Shown piece by piece: positions 59,881-64,000 of a DNA stretch of 64,000 nt. Every line of letters begins with the position of its first letter. Within the stretch, counting starts at the first letter, position 1. The position numbers were made by a program, and so were the translations under genes. The stretch covers positions 1 to 64,000 of the forward strand of contig JAPEVF010000185.1 in NCBI GenBank assembly GCA_029747585.1. Reading direction: 5' to 3'. Source of the DNA: Pleurotus djamor (taxonomy: Eukaryota > Basidiomycota > Agaricomycetes > Agaricales > Pleurotaceae). The notes under the pieces are model-generated. The model was not told the origin of the DNA. It worked only from the letters and a program-made list of their open reading frames with translations, and did no database searches.

Positions 59881-61642
59881 TCAAACGGTCTTATGTCGTG
59901 AAGGTGGTTTGTAGAACGTATCGTTACTGTCCGTCGAAGGTAACCGATCATAACTCCCACCGCCATCGCTGGCATCTACCCACCCTCTGTGCCTGCGCGG
60001 TCGGTCATGGGGTGGCGGCGGTATACCCAGCGAGTTGACGGCAGCTACGATGAAGCTACGTTTGCTGGGACTGACATCGTCACTTCCACCCCTTATCCGA
60101 TTGTCACTGATATCAGCACCCAGCATCATCACCGAACTACCCCAACGGGAATCGAAAGCCATTTCCTCGTCCGCACCTCCCATTTTCTTGCCTTGTGAAT
60201 CCGCATGATGGTAATTCTTGGGCTCCTTGGAAGGTCGAATTGTTGGGCTATCCAGAGTGGAAGTCGAAGATCCTGCACGAAGATGGAGCGGACGCGTTGC
60301 AAGGTTTTTATATCTGCATTCATCGGCGATGGGCTTCGGGAGGCAGAAGAACCATGTGTAGAAAATGTCGAGCTGACTACCGAAAACGATGACGGCTATG
60401 GCAGGCACTACATGGTGGACGAGCGAACATCAGCGCTTGATGTGAGCATTGAGAACAAGAGGGAAACTTACGGAAGCCCAGGAAGACACTAAAATTTGCC
60501 CCGTGTTTCTTCTTATCCACATACAAAAATCCCATACTTTACAATGAGCGCCGTGAGTGGCAGGTGACTCAGAAACAAGGACGACTTACATGATGGTCAT
60601 GCAAGCAAAAGCAGTAAACAGGACGAGGCGCACGACGATGGCGATGGCATGCATTGGCGTTCTACTCGTGTATTCACGGTATTTCTGATATAGAATAGAA
60701 GCGATGGCGACTGGAAGAGGTCAGGTCTCATGAAACGGTGACAGATGTGCTCTCACTTTCGACTCCAATTCCTAAACAGAGAAGACCAGAAACAATGCTC
60801 GCAGACACGTTTCCCCTGTGGTAGAGGTCGGTCGCAGATAAAAAAGGATGAGGTGGAACGTACGGTACATCCGTTTTGAAGTCACAGTACATCCAGCACT
60901 CTGCGAGCTTCGCTTGACTAGGGTGCACTATACCATACTATTGGGTTCTTCTAACTCTGATTACGATGCGGCAAAAGCAATTGAACCTTACCGAAAATGT
61001 CACGACAAAGAAAACGATTGCGAATGCGTATGGCATGACCAATAACTAGTAAACCTCACTGTGAATCAAAGATGAATTCATGATTTTGGCTGGCTTACAA
61101 CTGTGTCTTTGATAATTGGATGCTTCATCTCGACGTTTGACAGGACGGATCGAACGGAAAACCATGTCTGGAGTTGGCTTTGAGTTCGTATCATTTGAGA
61201 GATGACGGAACAGAACGAACATGAATAATCAATGCCAAAGTCGAGCTCGCCGTCCTGGAGAAAAGATCAGACCGTGGAAGGACGGTGAGTCACACAGGAC
61301 CTACATCGTCGGTGCTGCATAGACCAAACTTGCTTGAACAAGACACAATGTTCCGTTTACGTGGGCTTTCCCATTCGATGCCTCAACATGGGGTTCTCCA
61401 GCGAGAAAGAGCAGTACATAAGAAACACAAGAAAGCATCCATGTGAGGCAAAAGTTTATCCACACAGGATGTCTCTTGATTTTCTTGGAGAGGAAAACCG
61501 TCCAAAGGATCAGCGTGAACCCAGCCCACCCGAAGAGTTGCAGCGCTATGAACACTTTAGTGAGCTTGTCATCATGCATCGGCTTCGATCCCCCCGATGA
61601 AGAGTCGTCATCTTTGCGGTTGATAAGTACGCTAAGAGACAT
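59881..61642 (-). CDS. Seven-helix, GPCR-like membrane protein, copy E
   Basis: The ATG at 61642 reads MSLSVLINRKDDDSSSGG, then helix 1 (FIALQLFGWAGFTLILWT), IKRHPVWINFCLTWMLSCVS, VLLFLAGEPHVEASNGK and LCLVQASLVYAAPTM. Later exons give TASSTLALIIH, WFSVRSVLSNVEMKHPI, LLVMPYAFAIVFFVVTFS, VHPSQAKLAECWMYCDFKTD, VSASIVSGLLCLGIGVES, YQKYREYTSRTPMHAIAIVV and RLVLFTAFACMTIM. The last exon (60408-59881) starts with MPAIAVIVFGSQLDIFYTWF and adds a long hydrophilic tail of about 150 residues, ending in SRHKTV. That tail is much longer than in copies A-D. The order of blocks is the same as in copy D, so the fold call is firm; the biochemical role is not. Confidence 0.7.
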
Positions 61643-63275
61643 AACGACAACAGATGCACAGAGCGATGTCGAAGGAAAGATATAGAGTAAAGAGAGGAGT
61701 TGGACCAGCCTTCAAGGGTCGAGAGCAAAGAGCGGGGAAGGACGCCAGGGAGGAGATGGTGTGGCGTCCGGGTGGGCGTCGAGGGAAGAAGAGACGAGGG
61801 CCGAAGAGGTCTGCATCACTGGGGATAGTTGATATTTGACTACTCACGCCTTGTCTACCGAGCTCCATGTGAGCGTGGCAGAGCAAATTCGTGATGAGGT
61901 GATGCCAACAACCAGCCCGTCAGAGGTCATCGAAGAAGCCAAATCCCAAGGCCAAAAGGTGAACGGGACCTCCTCAGCGTCGTTGACCCTGTTGGTATAG
62001 CCTCGAAGGGATCGCTACGAGAAAATGTCGGTAAGGGTCGAACCGTCTGTCTGTCTGAGTGCAAAGACAGTTCACCAGTACGTGGTGATGATTGGGCGTT
62101 TGTAATGATCAAACCTTGAAAAAGATCCGAGCTTGGTTGACATGGGAGAACTGCAATCAGCAATTCTATTCAGATGGTGCGCCGAAAGCCATTGGTCGTA
62201 AACAACCATGGATGGGTGACGCAGCAGCGCTCCTTGTACGAAAGTGCTGCGTGCCAGCACATCGTTTGTAGCGAGTGGCGACTTGATGCGTACGCAGTCG
62301 TCTACGCGAAACTGAGGAATCAAATCTTCGTTGCGGCCATCATACATCATCAGCATATCATGCAACCTGGTCTTGCTTCAAGTCTATTCGGACCAGATTC
62401 AGTCTCACGAGTCAGAGAAGGGTTTCTCAGAACCATCCTCGCCAGGTAAAGCAGCATCTATTGTATCTATGACATTCAGAAACATTTTGAATCCTTGGGG
62501 ATTGGGCATAACGTGGACATACCGCACATCAATGGATTTCCGATACGAGTACTAGGGAAAGGCAATGAGGTCGGATCAAGCGCCCGAATCATCCACCCGA
62601 GAGTTTCTCATCACAGGCCGCCCAATCTACGTTGGCGTCCCCCCTTGCCTCCAAAAGCCTTCATGGAAACTCAAGCTCAAGCTCCAAGCTCCAAGCTCCA
62701 CCCTCCATCAGAAAATTCCTGTACTTCCGCCTCCTGCTGCACAAGGTCTCTCTACGCAAATTGAAGTGTTTTGAAGAACCTTTCCTTATCCCCCGCTCGC
62801 ATCGTAAGGCACGTTTCCAAATCCTCCTGTGTAGATTCTTATGTATCGCTATAGTCGTCGCGCTAAGATAGCTTAGGTAGAGGTTATGCTCTGCGCGCTC
62901 GGTAAAACATTGCATGTTGACAACGCCGAAGCGTCTAGCCTTGTCATCCTTGTCTACGAATCCACTTCTCAACGCTCTCTTCGCATCGATTCATCGAACT
63001 CATCACTCCACGGTTCGATGGAGAATGAATAATCCTACTCCTTTCCCAGCTTAGGACGACTTCTCGAACTCAGTTGCCAACGCGTGCTCCTAAATGTGTT
63101 GTATTGTATAGCCTGAGGACGGCTAGCAGTCGTATAAAAGCCATATGTCCCCAACCCACAACGACAGGACACTAGTTCACCAACTCGCCTATGTAAGCCT
63201 CTTCTACCAGCATGGCAAATCACACCCACTGACTTCCCCTCCTTCCATTCCTATCTAGAAACCAACCAATCCACA
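61643..63275. other. 1.6 kb without a recognisable gene
   Basis: Only short ORFs with no known domain occur. It should contain the promoters of the seven-helix copy E and of the small secreted protein; the last 100 bp before 63276 are CT-rich. Confidence 0.4.
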
Positions 63276-63554
63276 ATGAAATTATTTGCCGTCGCCGCTT
63301 TCGCCGCCCTTCAGGCTGCCTTTGTTGCCAAAGCTGCCGTGCTCGCCATTGTCCACGATGGTCGCTCCCAAAGTTCATGCTACAAAATCGACAATTTCGG
63401 GAGCAGAATCCATGATTGCCGCCAATGCAAGGACGGCTCGTACTTTATCCCTGACCATGGGACATTTTGCGACATTGGATTTGAGTGCTGCAAAGGCCGT
63501 TGCTGCAACTACGGCTCTGCCTATGGATTTAGCGCAGTTGATTCTGACTACTAG
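63276..63554 (+). CDS. Small secreted cysteine-rich protein
   Basis: A 92-residue protein with a clear signal peptide (MKLFAVAAFAALQAAFVAKA). The mature part has eight cysteines in the pattern C-x12-C-x2-C-x13-C-x5-CC-x3-CC, with CRQCKDGSYFIP and CDIGFECCKGRCCNYG. Four disulphide bonds are possible. The single-exon frame is preceded by a CT-rich leader and an ATG in good context (CACAATGAA). No enzyme family is recognised. Such proteins in fungi include surface proteins, antimicrobial peptides and effectors; none of these roles can be chosen from sequence alone. Confidence 0.72.
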   Translation: MKLFAVAAFAALQAAFVAKAAVLAIVHDGRSQSSCYKIDNFGSRIHDCRQCKDGSYFIPDHGTFCDIGFECCKGRCCNYGSAYGFSAVDSDY

Positions 63555-64000
63555 GTGCAATCGGATAGATACAGGGAGAAGCAAATGTACTGTACACCGT
63601 ACCCGCCCCAGCCGCGCCTTTTCTTCGATGCTCGCAATCACAATACTGTCTGATAAAATGTCACGCCTTCTCCAAGCCTCAAACTGCGCAACGGTGCGCC
63701 ACCACTTCATGCAATTGGTCGTAAGCGCTCGTTGCTCAAGGCCTCAACGTTCAACGTTCAACTCTTGGGCGACTCCTTTGAGTGCGAGTTCTGCATTACG
63801 AACCGACGTATGGTCAAGACTGACATCCTCTTCCTTCGGGCTTCGAGCTGGACTACATCCACCTGAAGGCCGGAAGGCCGGAAGCTTTGAAGCTCAGCCA
63901 AGTACTATCGTCAAATTCGTCATGCAAACTCTTATAGATCAACAACAGGAGCCAAAACGAATAACCGTACACCATATTCCAAGCATACAATGACAAAAGC
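63555..64000. other. 3' flank of the secreted-protein gene
   Basis: No gene is supported up to the window edge. Two short local repeats occur, CAACGTT near 63745-63760 and AAGGCCGG near 63868-63885. Confidence 0.4.

Overview
This window is nuclear DNA of a filamentous basidiomycete, most likely an agaricomycete. The genes are broken by many short GT-AG introns of about 45-90 bp. The families point the same way: FunK1 fungal-type protein kinases, DUF7330, Plavaka/CACTA-type transposons and an unnamed intron-rich seven-helix membrane family. I cannot name a genus. Eight isolated N bases occur, mostly beside homopolymers, so single-base frameshifts should be read with care.

Layout. 0-0.8 kb: 5' part of an Atg27-like gene (-), cut by the window edge. 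1.6-5.4 kb: a 20-exon PL26/PcRGLX-like rhamnogalacturonan lyase (+). 5.4-9.0 kb: two tandem paralogues of an LRR-containing family (-), the second one damaged. 9.5-15.6 kb: three tandem seven-helix genes (-). 16.2-18.3 kb: a MOB/phocein protein with a long acidic tail (+). 18.9-21.7 kb: two tandem small membrane-protein genes (+), the second split by a hAT-like element. 22.5-24.4 kb: a ZIP metal transporter (+). 25.2-29.2 kb: a duplicated convergent pair, small membrane-protein gene (+) facing a DUF7330 gene (-); one DUF7330 copy is a pseudogene. 30.1-37.7 kb: two more small membrane-protein genes (-) on either side of a complete 5.1 kb Plavaka/CACTA-like transposon carrying two convergent genes. 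38.5-41.6 kb: a fragment of the LRR family and a FunK1 kinase (-). 42.0-43.2 kb: a secreted protein with two ricin-B-type lectin domains (-). 44.2-47.9 kb: an NFX1/FAP1-type zinc-finger protein (-). 48.9-50.5 kb: a fourth seven-helix gene (+). 51.9-59.4 kb: three tandem FunK1 genes (+), the last truncated and with a degenerate catalytic loop. 59.9-61.6 kb: a fifth seven-helix gene (-). 63.3-63.6 kb: an eight-cysteine small secreted protein (+).

Conserved single-copy genes (Atg27, MOB, ZIP, FAP1) are spaced between blocks of fast-duplicating accessory families. The most unusual block is the set of six small single-pass membrane proteins. Each carries, on one exon, an Asn/Gly-rich motif of the form GTxNxVxGxQYNY followed by a hydrophobic helix. 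Two copies sit in duplicated convergent pairs with DUF7330 genes, and transposons have landed in or between other copies.
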